A stretch of DNA of 64,000 bases from assembly GCA_028280265.1 (NCBI GenBank), contig JANQMD010000044.1, positions 37,466 through 101,465 on the forward strand, given 5' to 3'. Of this stretch, positions 26,878 to 35,716 are shown piece after piece. The position numbers and the translations under genes are program-made. The notes beneath the pieces are model-generated. The model did not search any database, was not told the DNA's origin, and worked only from the letters and a program-made list of their open reading frames with translations. Numbering within the stretch: the first letter of the stretch is position 1; every line of letters starts with the position of its first letter. This DNA comes from Flavobacteriaceae bacterium. Lineage in GTDB: Bacteria > Bacteroidota > Bacteroidia > Flavobacteriales > Flavobacteriaceae.

Positions 26878-27318
26878 ATGTCAGAATTTGATCATTTTTT
26901 AACCAAGGAGGATGAAAAATCAGTTGTAGTTGCCATTAAAGAAGCAGAACAAAACACTTCTGGTGAGATTAGGGTGCATATTGAAGCACATACCGATGAG
27001 GAGCATTTCGAGCATGCGCAAAAAGTATTTGCACAGTTAGAAATGCATCAAACCGAGTTGCGAAATGGAGTACTCATTTACATTGCTGTGAACGATCATA
27101 AGTTTGTCATTTTGGGCGATGAAGGAATTAACAAAGTAGTGGCAGATGATTTTTGGGATCAGACCAAAGATGTTATGCAAGCACATTTTCGAAAAGGAGA
27201 TTTTAAAACAGGAATTGTAGAAGGAATTCTACAAGCTGGAAACGAATTGAAAACTCATTTTCCTTATCAGGATGATGATGAAAATGAATTGTCGAACGAA
27301 ATCTCCAAGAGTTCATGA
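26878..27318 (+). CDS. TPM domain protein, soluble
   Basis: 146 residues with one TPM domain (TLP18.3/Psb32/MOLO-1 fold): VVAIKEAEQNTSGEIRVHIE, ELRNGVLIYIAVNDHKFVILGDEGI, and FKTGIVEGILQAG. No signal peptide is evident. Starts two bases after the lemA stop and overlaps the next TPM gene by four bases, so lemA-TPM-TPM form one transcript. LemA/TPM pairs are widespread membrane-associated genes whose role is poorly defined. Confidence 0.85.
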   Translation: MSEFDHFLTKEDEKSVVVAIKEAEQNTSGEIRVHIEAHTDEEHFEHAQKVFAQLEMHQTELRNGVLIYIAVNDHKFVILGDEGINKVVADDFWDQTKDVMQAHFRKGDFKTGIVEGILQAGNELKTHFPYQDDDENELSNEISKSS

Positions 27319-28106
27319 AGAAATTATTAGCATCACTTTTACTAGGTTTTTTCCTTGTGGGAATTTCCTATGCGCAATACGATATTCCTAATCCACCTAA
27401 AAAACAAACCAGTGTATATCAAATTGGTACTGAGGTTCTTTCCAATTCGGAAGCAAAGCGATTGGAGCGAAAATTAATTCGCTATTCTGACTCTACCTCT
27501 ACCCAAATTGTACTGATAGTCATTCCTACCACAAAAGGAGAGGATATCAATTATTTAGCTGCTAATTGGGGTGAAAAATGGGGGATTGGTCAAAAAGGAA
27601 AAGACAATGGCATTGTATTGATGTTGGCGAAAAATGATCGAAAAGTAGCCATTCAAGCTGGACGCGGAACAGAAGGAAGGTTAACGGATTTGATGGCCAA
27701 ACGCATTATTGAGCAACGTATCATTCCTGAATTTAAAAGAGGTGACTTTTATCGAGGGCTAGACAGAGGAACCGATGGCATTTTTGAAGTTTTGAATGGC
27801 GAGTTCAAAGAAACCCGCAAACGAAAACGACGCAGCAAACGAGAAAAAACAGGATTTTTAGGGATCATTCCCATTATCATTGTGGTCATTCTGTTAATCA
27901 TTTTTAGAGGTCGAGGTGGCGGAAGAGGTAGGCGAAGAAGATCTACAGCGGGGACTTTGATGGACATTCTCATTTTAAGCAGTATGGGAAGTAGAGGCGG
28001 ATCCTCGGGTGGCTTTGGAAGTGGCGGAAGCTTCGGTGGAGGCGGTTTCGGTGGTGGCTTTGGAGGAGGAAGCTTTGGGGGTGGTGGCGCCTCAGGAAGT
28101 TGGTAA
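27315..28106 (+). CDS. TPM domain membrane protein with Gly-rich tail
   Basis: 263 residues: signal peptide (to about SYAQ), extracytoplasmic TPM domain (about 30-165, DSTSTQIVLIVIPTTKGEDI, GKDNGIVLMLAKNDRKVAIQAGRG), one membrane helix (about 184-196, GIIPIIIVVILLIIF), and a tail of Gly/Ser/Phe repeats ending GGGGASGSW. That tail is usual for this family. It is coupled to the upstream TPM gene. Confidence 0.88.
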   Translation: MKKLLASLLLGFFLVGISYAQYDIPNPPKKQTSVYQIGTEVLSNSEAKRLERKLIRYSDSTSTQIVLIVIPTTKGEDINYLAANWGEKWGIGQKGKDNGIVLMLAKNDRKVAIQAGRGTEGRLTDLMAKRIIEQRIIPEFKRGDFYRGLDRGTDGIFEVLNGEFKETRKRKRRSKREKTGFLGIIPIIIVVILLIIFRGRGGGRGRRRRSTAGTLMDILILSSMGSRGGSSGGFGSGGSFGGGGFGGGFGGGSFGGGGASGSW

Positions 28107-28121
28107 GCGATTCTTGAAAAA

Positions 28122-28925
28122 ATGAAAAAGAGATTATTACCCTTTATTTTGACATTACTTTTTGCGCATTTTGGCAATGCTCAATACAGCATACCCAAAG
28201 TACCAGAAGTTCAAACAAGTTTTTATGATTATATTGGATTGATAAATCAATCTGGAGCTCGTTTTTTAAAAGAGAAGCTTCTTAAATACTCAGATTCTAC
28301 AGCTACCCAAATAGTAATGATAATTATTAAATCTACAGACGGAGAAAAAACTCTAGATTTAGCTACACGTTGGGGAAATGAGTGGGGAATTGGACATAAA
28401 GACAAGGATAACGGAATTGTGTTATTGGTTGCGAAGGACGATCGTGAAGTAGCCATTGCAACAGGAGATGGAATACAAGAAGAGTTAACCGATTATGAGG
28501 TAAAAAAAATAATAGATGACCGAATTGTTCCTGAATTTAAAAAAGGAAAATATTATAGAGGTTTACGTGCAGGAGCAGATGGAATTTTTGAAGCTATAAA
28601 AGGCACAAAACCTAAGAAGGAATCTTTTGGAAAGATTGCTAATTATGATGAGTCATTTATGGATATAGTATACAGAAATCTTTATGAGATTTCTGTAACT
28701 GTATTGATCATCATCGGTATTATTTTTGGAAGGAAGTTCCCAACTCGAAATAGAAGAAATGACCGATATGATGACAGATGGGATGATAACGATTCAGATT
28801 ATTGGGGTAAAGATAGAAGGTCTAGAACCTTTGGAGGTTTTGATGTAAATTCTGATAGTAGTAGTTTTGATGATGGCTATGAAGGGGGGAGTTTTAACGG
28901 TGGTGGCGCCTCAGGAAGTTGGTAA
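28122..28925 (+). CDS. TPM domain membrane protein, paralogue of the preceding gene
   Basis: 267 residues with the same layout: signal peptide (to GNAQ), TPM domain (about 28-165, DSTATQIVMIIIKSTDGEKTLD, DKDNGIVLLVAKDDREVAIATGDG), membrane helix (about 192-205) and a tail that is Asp/Arg-rich before GGGASGSW. It is a tandem duplicate. The last 27 nt of both genes are identical although the rest has diverged clearly, which suggests gene conversion or strong constraint at the C-terminus. Confidence 0.87.
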   Translation: MKKRLLPFILTLLFAHFGNAQYSIPKVPEVQTSFYDYIGLINQSGARFLKEKLLKYSDSTATQIVMIIIKSTDGEKTLDLATRWGNEWGIGHKDKDNGIVLLVAKDDREVAIATGDGIQEELTDYEVKKIIDDRIVPEFKKGKYYRGLRAGADGIFEAIKGTKPKKESFGKIANYDESFMDIVYRNLYEISVTVLIIIGIIFGRKFPTRNRRNDRYDDRWDDNDSDYWGKDRRSRTFGGFDVNSDSSSFDDGYEGGSFNGGGASGSW

Positions 28926-29001
28926 ATATATTCATACTTTTATACCATTCCCATCTTGATCGGGGATTTAGACTCATTAGATTGTAATAATAAGTACATC
29001 C

Positions 29002-29886
29002 ATGAAAAGAATTAGCCCTTTCTTGTTTCTCTTTTTAACTTTCTTCTTTGTCAGTTGCGAAAACTATGGTCAGCTAACGGTAAAAGCAAAGCTTCCTAAA
29101 AAGCTGGAAGAGGTTTCTGGAATTCAGTACGATGCAAAAGAAGATGCCTTTTGGATGATCAATGATAGTGGAAACAAGCCTTCAGTGTATTTGATTAATG
29201 AAGAAGGAAAAATACTAAGAGAGCTAAAGATCGATGCGGCAAATCATGACTGGGAGGATATTACACAAGACGAAGAAGGAAATTTATATGTGGGTGATTT
29301 TGGCAACAACATGAACGATCGAAAGGACTTACACATCTTGAAAATCAAGAAAAAAGATTTGCAAGTTACAGACCGGAAAATACCAGTAGAGAAGATCTAT
29401 TTCTCCTTTCCCGAGCAGAAAAAATTTCCACCCAAAAAGAAGAAACGCTATTACGATGTAGAAGCCTTTTTTGCATGGAAAGGGAGTTTTTATGTGTTTA
29501 CCAAGAGTCGCGTAAAGAACAAAATAGGACGAACTTTTTTATATCGTGTTACGAATATTCAAGATTATAAATCTGCCAAAACCTATGGTGTTTTTAGAGC
29601 AGAATTGATTTCCGATTTTACCACTTGCCCTGAAAAATACTGTTGGATCACAGGAGCTGATATTTCCAGAGATGAGAAGCAAGTAGTATTACTAAATCAT
29701 AAATCTGCATGGGTATTTTCCAATTTCACCGATGATGATTTCTTCTCTGGCACTGTACAAGAGTATCCTTTTGATCACGAATCTCAGAAGGAGTCCATTA
29801 CCTTTAAAAACAGCAATACGCTTTTCATTGCCGATGAGCAAAATGGGATGAGCGGGAGAAAGTTGTATGAGATGAGGTTGGAATAG
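29002..29886 (+). CDS. lipoprotein with a beta-propeller-like body, unknown function
   Basis: 294 residues. Lipoprotein signal with lipobox FVSC (Cys about residue 19). The body has repeated strand patterns (EVSGIQYDAKEDAFWMINDSG, NLYVGDFGNNMNDR, KKRYYDVEAFFAW) reminiscent of SdiA-regulated/PE-PGRS-type propeller domains in which VSGI and DWEDI recur. I cannot assign a substrate. It follows the TPM genes by 76 bp but with its own leader region. Confidence 0.6.
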   Translation: MKRISPFLFLFLTFFFVSCENYGQLTVKAKLPKKLEEVSGIQYDAKEDAFWMINDSGNKPSVYLINEEGKILRELKIDAANHDWEDITQDEEGNLYVGDFGNNMNDRKDLHILKIKKKDLQVTDRKIPVEKIYFSFPEQKKFPPKKKKRYYDVEAFFAWKGSFYVFTKSRVKNKIGRTFLYRVTNIQDYKSAKTYGVFRAELISDFTTCPEKYCWITGADISRDEKQVVLLNHKSAWVFSNFTDDDFFSGTVQEYPFDHESQKESITFKNSNTLFIADEQNGMSGRKLYEMRLE

Positions 29887-29941
29887 TTTTTATAACTTGG
29901 CTAACATATCCAAGCTAACTGATGAGATACAAAAAATGTCA

Positions 29942-29991
29942 ACTTCGAGCCTGCTTTGTCGGCAGACAGGTGCACTGAGCGAAGTCGAAGT
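29942..29991. repeat. dispersed repeat in the gap 29887-30127
   Basis: CTTTGTCGGCAGACAGGTGC followed by ACTGAGCGAAGTCGAAG, with an outer CTTCGA...TCGAAG symmetry. The rest of this 241-bp convergent gap shows nothing recognisable. Confidence 0.6.
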
Positions 29992-30127
29992 GTATATTGA
30001 GAAGTACTTTTTAGATGAGAAATTTTCTTGTTTTCGATGCATCTAATCAAAGATTAGCCACTCAAACTGACAAAAATTTCTTGCCTTAGATTCATTTAAC
30101 TTTAGGGCTCAGCATTTTGAAAAAGGT

Positions 30128-30637
30128 TTAGTACTCTCTCAAACTTTTTTCATATAAATTGTTGGTAGAGAGTGGTACTATTTTTTCGCCCACCTTTGTA
30201 AAACCTTGACTTTCGTAATACTTACAAAGCCCTTCATTTTTAGCATCACAATCCAGTCGAAGGTACTCGTAATGGCTTTCTTTTGCCTCAGACTCGATGA
30301 GTTGAAGAACTTTACTTCCGAGACCTTTTCCATTATGAGCCTCAGAAATCACGAAGGAATGAATGTATTTGGATTTGTCGTTTTTTTCACCCCAATACAT
30401 CAGGTCTTCCTCTAGAATTCGTACCATGCCTATCCTTTCATTGACATTACCTAGGATAAAGAAAAATTCATGATTTGAAATCCCTTCTTTTACCCATGCT
30501 ACTTTTTTTTCAGGTGGATTTTTCCAATACTGCCAATGGTCGATGTTCTTTTTTGCAATTCTTTCAGCAGCACTTTTAAACAAATTGAGAACTACTGGTA
30601 AATCTGCCAAAGTAATTTCCTTAAAATGAATGTTCAT
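30128..30637 (-). CDS. GNAT family N-acetyltransferase
   Basis: 169 residues from MNIHFKEI, a typical GNAT start. A Met six codons earlier is the alternative. The acetyl-CoA-binding segment reads SFVISEAHNGKGLGSKVLQLIE, a good Q/RxxGxG/A-type loop, followed by LRLDCDAKNEGLCKYYESQGF. Acceptor unknown. Downstream of and on the same strand as the large phosphoesterase-barrel gene in coordinates, but upstream of it in transcription. Confidence 0.85.
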   Translation of the reverse strand: MNIHFKEITLADLPVVLNLFKSAAERIAKKNIDHWQYWKNPPEKKVAWVKEGISNHEFFFILGNVNERIGMVRILEEDLMYWGEKNDKSKYIHSFVISEAHNGKGLGSKVLQLIESEAKESHYEYLRLDCDAKNEGLCKYYESQGFTKVGEKIVPLSTNNLYEKSLREY

Positions 30638-30685
30638 AGAATTTAGACTAGTCATATACTTTTAGCATGATCGTAATGATATTTC

Positions 30686-33600
30686 TTACAATCCAAAACC
30701 AAAGGCAAAGGCAATACGCATTCCATCTCCGCTACCAAAAGCTGCGATGCTAGCAGAAATCATGTCAGCGGCATCAAAGATCAATCCACCACCAGCAGAG
30801 GTATTCCAATTTCCAGTAGGTAAGCCATCTGCCCATACTTTTCCATAATCGAACCCTCCAAATAATCCAATAGTTACGGGAACAAGTCCAGTTTTATATT
30901 TCTTGAGGTTGATTCGTATATCAGAACTCTGGTAGAAAGAGCTTTTTCCCAAAAAGCGGTCGAAACGGTATCCGCGTAATCCATTTCTTGCTCCCAATCG
31001 AGCTGCCTGATAGAATTCAAAATCATTATTAAAGTTGATTTGCCCACCTAATTTTGTGGCAAATACCAAACGCCCGTTATGAGTCAGATTGTAATCAAAA
31101 GAAATAGCTGGTTTTAAATAGCCAAACCCTCTGGAAGCAGATAGATTTGATTTGTAACCTGTAGTCATACGGATAGCCATTCCCAATGTGGGAAAGGCAG
31201 CATTGTCAGTGTTGGAAAATTCATAGCTCAGTTCTCCTCCCAAGAAATTTTGATTTTCGAAAACGGGATTGTTGGCTGCAAAAGCAGATTCAATAAATCG
31301 TCCCGTAGTTCTGTCTACTTCTATGACTTCATAAGTTGCGCCTAATTTTACCAACGAACCCAGGTCTCCTTTCCAGAGTAAAGAAGCGCCCAGGCTAGCT
31401 TGACGAATTTTTACTCGATTGTAATTTCTATCTATAGCATCGTTGTCTGGATCAAGATTGACAGACTGGTTTCCAAATCCAAAAAAGTTGGTGGCAAAAT
31501 TGGGACTAGTAAAAGAAGCATTCAATCCCAAGTTGACTTTTCCGAGAACATGCGCAAACTCACCTGCATAATTCAATTCAAAACCATTGGTGGCCAAATA
31601 CACAGCCCCATCAATTGTATGCATATAGGTAAATGGATTTCTCGCGAAACCATTGGCGATATAGGTATGTGCTAGTCCTACTTTAAGCCCGTCATCTGGA
31701 TTGGCTCCAATATTGGGTAAAAACTGTCGAGAGTTGTTTTTTAATTTTTTATGATTGTACACATTGGTGTTGTAATCATCGGTCAAACGTTTTCTTCCTT
31801 TGTTGGTTCTAAAGATGCTTTTCTTCGATTTATAGTCATAAATGATCACATTTTTTCCATTCTGAATGTCGTAGGTGTCTTTGTTCTGTCCCCCAATAAT
31901 GCGAACTTTAATGTAGTTATCTCCTTTGCCAGAAACCACAAATTGATCATCGTCATCCAGTCCATAGATCCAAATTTCTTTGGTGTGTTTTCTATCGTAT
32001 GTCTTTTGGTGAATGACATCTGCTTTTTTACCTTTTTTAATACGATAACCCATTACTCTTGTTTGTCCGTTGGGCATTCTTTCCACATCAAACCAATCGT
32101 CCTTATCGGTTCCTTTTACGACCTGAAACTTGCTAATGTGTTTAAAATAACGATTGGAGATTCGCTGTAAATTTTTTCGTCTTCCTTGGAGTTTTTTCTT
32201 AATCACCTGAATAGTAGCATCGTTAACTTCTTTTGGAAACGCGGTAAATGCTTTTTCAATCACCTCGTCGGTTAGATTGGTAACAATCTGATTTACCTGA
32301 GCATCCCAATCAGATTTAACAGATTCATTGATCAATGCCATATCTAATGGATACGGTTCTAGATTAAAACTTGGTACATCTCTTAAATCGTCATCATACG
32401 ATTGCATCAAAGACAAGTTGGTCATAGTTCTGGTGGCAAAGCTTAACAAAAAACCATCTGCCATGATTGAAAATGCCTGATCACGATCTCTCGGTACAGG
32501 TCTGTATATGGTTTTCTTCCCCTCTTTGAATTTCGCCCAGCGCCATTGATCTTCGTGACGATCCCAATCGCCGATCAGCATGTCAAACAAACGCGCACGG
32601 ATATAGGATTTTTCATCAACAATATTGTCTTCATCTTTGTGCAGTTCTTTCAACAAATCATCGGTGCTGATCAGTTTGTTAGAGAAACCAAAACTTTTCT
32701 GATTGTCGTGACCGTCAGCTGCCCGCTCTTCAATCATGTACAATTCATCTCCAAAATCTGCATTGTACATGCCCAAGGCTTTCTGCTTCGGGATGTAGTA
32801 AAGAACTGGGTTTGTATGATACACATCAACAGCATCTGCTAAGGTGCCAATGACAAAGGGTGCATAAGGGTGTGCTCCCGTAAACCCATCCAATAAGAGA
32901 CCTTCTGTGTAGGTGTCATTAAATTGACCTTGAATGTACTGATCCCTAAAAGCCACCGCTTGTAAGTATTGAATGGCATTTTTTCGCAAAGCTCTCATTA
33001 CAAACTCTCTTCCATCTTTGTCCTCCAGACGTAGTGATTTAGATTGATTTCCACCTCCTTTTCGCGTGGGTTTTAAACCACCAAATAATGTGTCTAAAGA
33101 AACGGTAGGTGCTTCTACTTCGGTACCGTAGTATTTCCTGTATCGATCTCCCCAGAAAAACTTGTAGGTATTTCCTTTGGTTACTTCTTCTTGAGTGTAA
33201 ACGGACGCTTTTTTCGTAGTGGGGAATTGATCTGGATAATTGATTAATTGTACAGGTTTATTCGGATTAATCACTGTCGTTTCAAAACTAGGAGTATCTT
33301 TTTCTGAGGTGAAAAATTGCACATGAGATGAACCATCTTTGTAAACAATCAATTTTGCATAGCCTTGTTTTCCCTCGGAATAAAAACCTGCCTCAGAGAG
33401 CTTGGTTGCACTTTCCTTAGAGCCAGATCCACTTACGATTTGAGGAATGTTGTCCTGAACGATGTATTGTAAACTGTGCTCGTGGCCTGAAACAAAAATG
33501 GTTTTTTCGTTCTGTTGCGCCAATGTCACCAAACGCTTTTTAAGCTCATTGTATTTTTTGTTTTGCAAATCGGCATTGGAAACTCCTGTCGTTTTTCTTA

Positions 33601-34345
33601 AGATATTCTTTAAGGTTCCCAAAATAGGTAGGGGACTCATATGACTCTTAAAAGAATACTTTCCGCCATGAGGTCCCATGGTAAACATAGGATGATGTAG
33701 TGCTACAACCACTGTTTTTCCTTGTGCTTTTTTCAATTGACTTTTGAATTCATCAAAGAACTTTGCTCTGGTTTTTATTTCACAATTGTCATTAATGGTT
33801 GGATGTTTGTTCCAATTGGTAAGATACCAATGCGTATCGAGGGTAATCAACACGACGTCATCGGAGATTTTTACTCGATCGATGGGACATCCATTTTCCG
33901 GTAAAAAAGAATCTTTTCCCAATGCCTTTTCTACTCGCTTTTCTTGATCTTTCAGAGCTTTTAGACCACCATACCAATCGTGGTTTCCAGGAATAAAAAT
34001 GGTCTTTCCTTTAAAATCTTTTCCCAATGCTATTTGCGCATCGATTCGATGCTTCGAAATCTCAGATTTATCATATCCATTAGGATAAATATTATCTCCG
34101 AGAAATAATAATGTTGAATTCTTATCAGCATTCTTGAGGTCACTTTGTAATGCTTTTAAAGCGGGTGTGCTTTCATTTGCTGTAGCATTCCCAGCATCTC
34201 CAATCAAATAAAAAGTATGAGAAACTTCTTTATTGGTTAAAGAGATAGGACTCTTAACGCTCATTTGATATTGGGCTTTGTGTGTAGCACAAGAAACAAG
34301 TAGAGAGAGAAACCCGAGTAATAGAATACTTTTGATCGTTTTCAT
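30686..34345 (-). CDS. metallophosphoesterase lipoprotein fused to an outer-membrane beta-barrel
   Basis: 1219 residues. A lipoprotein signal (LLVSCATH) precedes a calcineurin-type phosphoesterase domain (about 45-330) with all motifs: LIGDAGN, LGDNIYP, PGNHDWYGG, ALHHPM and SGHEHS. A middle region (about 430-740) contains RLFDMLIGDWDRHEDQW and RPVPRDRDQAFS, which resemble the GDxDRHxxN and D-loop motifs of Fam20C/CotH/HipA-like kinases. The C-terminal third (about 880-1219) is a beta-barrel like the surface antigen/BamA family (GLRGYRFDRFLG, ending AFAFGFGL). Likely located at the outer membrane. The true phosphoesterase substrate is unknown. Confidence 0.85.
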   Translation of the reverse strand: MKTIKSILLLGFLSLLVSCATHKAQYQMSVKSPISLTNKEVSHTFYLIGDAGNATANESTPALKALQSDLKNADKNSTLLFLGDNIYPNGYDKSEISKHRIDAQIALGKDFKGKTIFIPGNHDWYGGLKALKDQEKRVEKALGKDSFLPENGCPIDRVKISDDVVLITLDTHWYLTNWNKHPTINDNCEIKTRAKFFDEFKSQLKKAQGKTVVVALHHPMFTMGPHGGKYSFKSHMSPLPILGTLKNILRKTTGVSNADLQNKKYNELKKRLVTLAQQNEKTIFVSGHEHSLQYIVQDNIPQIVSGSGSKESATKLSEAGFYSEGKQGYAKLIVYKDGSSHVQFFTSEKDTPSFETTVINPNKPVQLINYPDQFPTTKKASVYTQEEVTKGNTYKFFWGDRYRKYYGTEVEAPTVSLDTLFGGLKPTRKGGGNQSKSLRLEDKDGREFVMRALRKNAIQYLQAVAFRDQYIQGQFNDTYTEGLLLDGFTGAHPYAPFVIGTLADAVDVYHTNPVLYYIPKQKALGMYNADFGDELYMIEERAADGHDNQKSFGFSNKLISTDDLLKELHKDEDNIVDEKSYIRARLFDMLIGDWDRHEDQWRWAKFKEGKKTIYRPVPRDRDQAFSIMADGFLLSFATRTMTNLSLMQSYDDDLRDVPSFNLEPYPLDMALINESVKSDWDAQVNQIVTNLTDEVIEKAFTAFPKEVNDATIQVIKKKLQGRRKNLQRISNRYFKHISKFQVVKGTDKDDWFDVERMPNGQTRVMGYRIKKGKKADVIHQKTYDRKHTKEIWIYGLDDDDQFVVSGKGDNYIKVRIIGGQNKDTYDIQNGKNVIIYDYKSKKSIFRTNKGRKRLTDDYNTNVYNHKKLKNNSRQFLPNIGANPDDGLKVGLAHTYIANGFARNPFTYMHTIDGAVYLATNGFELNYAGEFAHVLGKVNLGLNASFTSPNFATNFFGFGNQSVNLDPDNDAIDRNYNRVKIRQASLGASLLWKGDLGSLVKLGATYEVIEVDRTTGRFIESAFAANNPVFENQNFLGGELSYEFSNTDNAAFPTLGMAIRMTTGYKSNLSASRGFGYLKPAISFDYNLTHNGRLVFATKLGGQINFNNDFEFYQAARLGARNGLRGYRFDRFLGKSSFYQSSDIRINLKKYKTGLVPVTIGLFGGFDYGKVWADGLPTGNWNTSAGGGLIFDAADMISASIAAFGSGDGMRIAFAFGFGL

Positions 34346-34770
34346 GAGAGATGAGTTGATATAGACAAATGTAATGAATTATGAGTTTGGGGCATGGATT
34401 GCTAGTTTGTTAGGTGTTAGTTACTTTTTTAACTTCGCTATTCGCTATTCGCTATTCGCTATTCGCTATTCGCTATTCGCTATTCGCTATTGGGTTACTT
34501 TTTATCATTTCGAACTGAGCGACGCGATCTCATGAATTTGATACGCAACTATTCTGACTATTAGATTTTTGGACTATTGGATTGTTTGATAGAAGTAAAA
34601 AATGAAAACTTGTACTTTACAATTATCAATAAACAATTAGCAGTGGTCAATTGAGCATTTAAAATTCAAAATTGTTGTTGCACTTCGTAACTTTGAGCCT
34701 TTGTAACTCTCATTTTCAGATCATCAAATTGGCAGATTACTTCATTGTTACATTATAAAAACTTTGAAAC
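34346..34770. other. 425-bp non-coding gap with tandem repeat and degenerate repeats
   Basis: No ORF of plausible coding character. It contains the eight-copy heptamer array (34434-34489), a TCATTTCGAACTGAGCGACG repeat copy at 34505, and AT-rich stretches (CAATTATCAATAAACAATTAG) like those near 21990. It separates two minus-strand transcription units. Confidence 0.7.
34434..34489. repeat. tandem array of eight TTCGCTA heptamers
   Basis: Eight perfect uninterrupted copies of the 7-bp unit TTCGCTA. A perfect heptamer array is prone to slipped-strand length change, so it should vary between strains. It is not in a coding sequence. Confidence 0.95.
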
Positions 34771-35715
34771 TCAGGCCGTCTTTTCCCACAAGCTGTCGAC
34801 AAAATAATGCTTACAGTCCAAGAAATTTTCCTGTATTTCAAATCCATTTTCTCGAGCCAGATGATCGATATCGTCTAAAGAATATTTTTTTGATAGCTCT
34901 GTCCAAATCAATTCATCATACGAGAATACGATGGTCTTGTTGAGCTTTCCGATATGAACTTTTTGGTTGCGCAAACTCACAATATAGCTTTTTACATCTC
35001 CCGTATCTGGGTTGTAATAACTGTAAAAATCGAAATCATCGATCTTAAAATCAGCGTCCAATTCTCTGTTGATTCTAAGCAGCAAATTCAAATTGAATTT
35101 TTTGGTAATGCCGGCATCATCTAAATAGGCTTTTTGGATGGTCAAAGGATTCTTTTTCAGGTCGATTCCTATCAAAAGTTTGTCGCCTTTTTTCATGTTT
35201 TGATGAAAGAGCATCAATAATTCTCGAGCCTGTTCTTCTTCATAATTTCCAATATTACTCCCTAAAAAAAGTAACAAACTAGGAGTGCTTGATTGCTTTA
35301 AATCTTTCAACATTTCAAAATAATCACCCACTTTTGCCTGAATGGAAAGATTGGGTAATCGGGCTAACAATTTGCTCGATAAGGTCTCAATAGCCTCTTG
35401 AGAAATGTCAATAGGAACATAATGAAAATCGATTTTATTGTTGACTAGATATTCTAGTAATTTGAATGTTTTAAAGCCATCTCCAGCTCCCAATTCAATG
35501 ATATTAAAAGGCTGCTGAAACTGAATTGCATCTACAATTTGTTTGGCTTGAAGGGATAAAATTTCGAACTCACTGTTGGTTAAGTAGTATTCAGGCATGT
35601 GCATAATTTCCTGAAAAATTCTACTGCCGTTATCGTCATAAAAATATTTTGAAGACAGATACTTGTTTTTTGCTGTCAGTCCTCTAAGCACATCCTGTGC
35701 AAATTGTTCGTTCAT
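34771..35715 (-). CDS. egtD: L-histidine N-alpha-methyltransferase (EgtD)
   Basis: 314 residues, EgtD-type SAM methyltransferase. NIIELGAGDGFKTFKLLEYL is the SAM-binding loop, LLFLGSNIGN is the family block, and LLIGIDLKKNP and the LEYNPDTG-like YYNPDTGDVKSY segment follow. It makes hercynine from histidine. It starts one base after the stop of egtB, so both are co-translated. Together they supply the first two ergothioneine steps. Confidence 0.9.
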   Translation of the reverse strand: MNEQFAQDVLRGLTAKNKYLSSKYFYDDNGSRIFQEIMHMPEYYLTNSEFEILSLQAKQIVDAIQFQQPFNIIELGAGDGFKTFKLLEYLVNNKIDFHYVPIDISQEAIETLSSKLLARLPNLSIQAKVGDYFEMLKDLKQSSTPSLLLFLGSNIGNYEEEQARELLMLFHQNMKKGDKLLIGIDLKKNPLTIQKAYLDDAGITKKFNLNLLLRINRELDADFKIDDFDFYSYYNPDTGDVKSYIVSLRNQKVHIGKLNKTIVFSYDELIWTELSKKYSLDDIDHLARENGFEIQENFLDCKHYFVDSLWEKTA

Positions 35716-35716
35716 A

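Noticed and set aside
27749-28177. 142-residue proline-rich minus-strand ORF
   Set aside because: Antisense of the Gly-rich tail of the TPM protein, as GGC/GGT codons read backwards as proline codons.
34434-34489. Possible CRISPR-like array
   Set aside because: The 7-bp units are directly adjacent with no spacers, so it is a simple tandem repeat.
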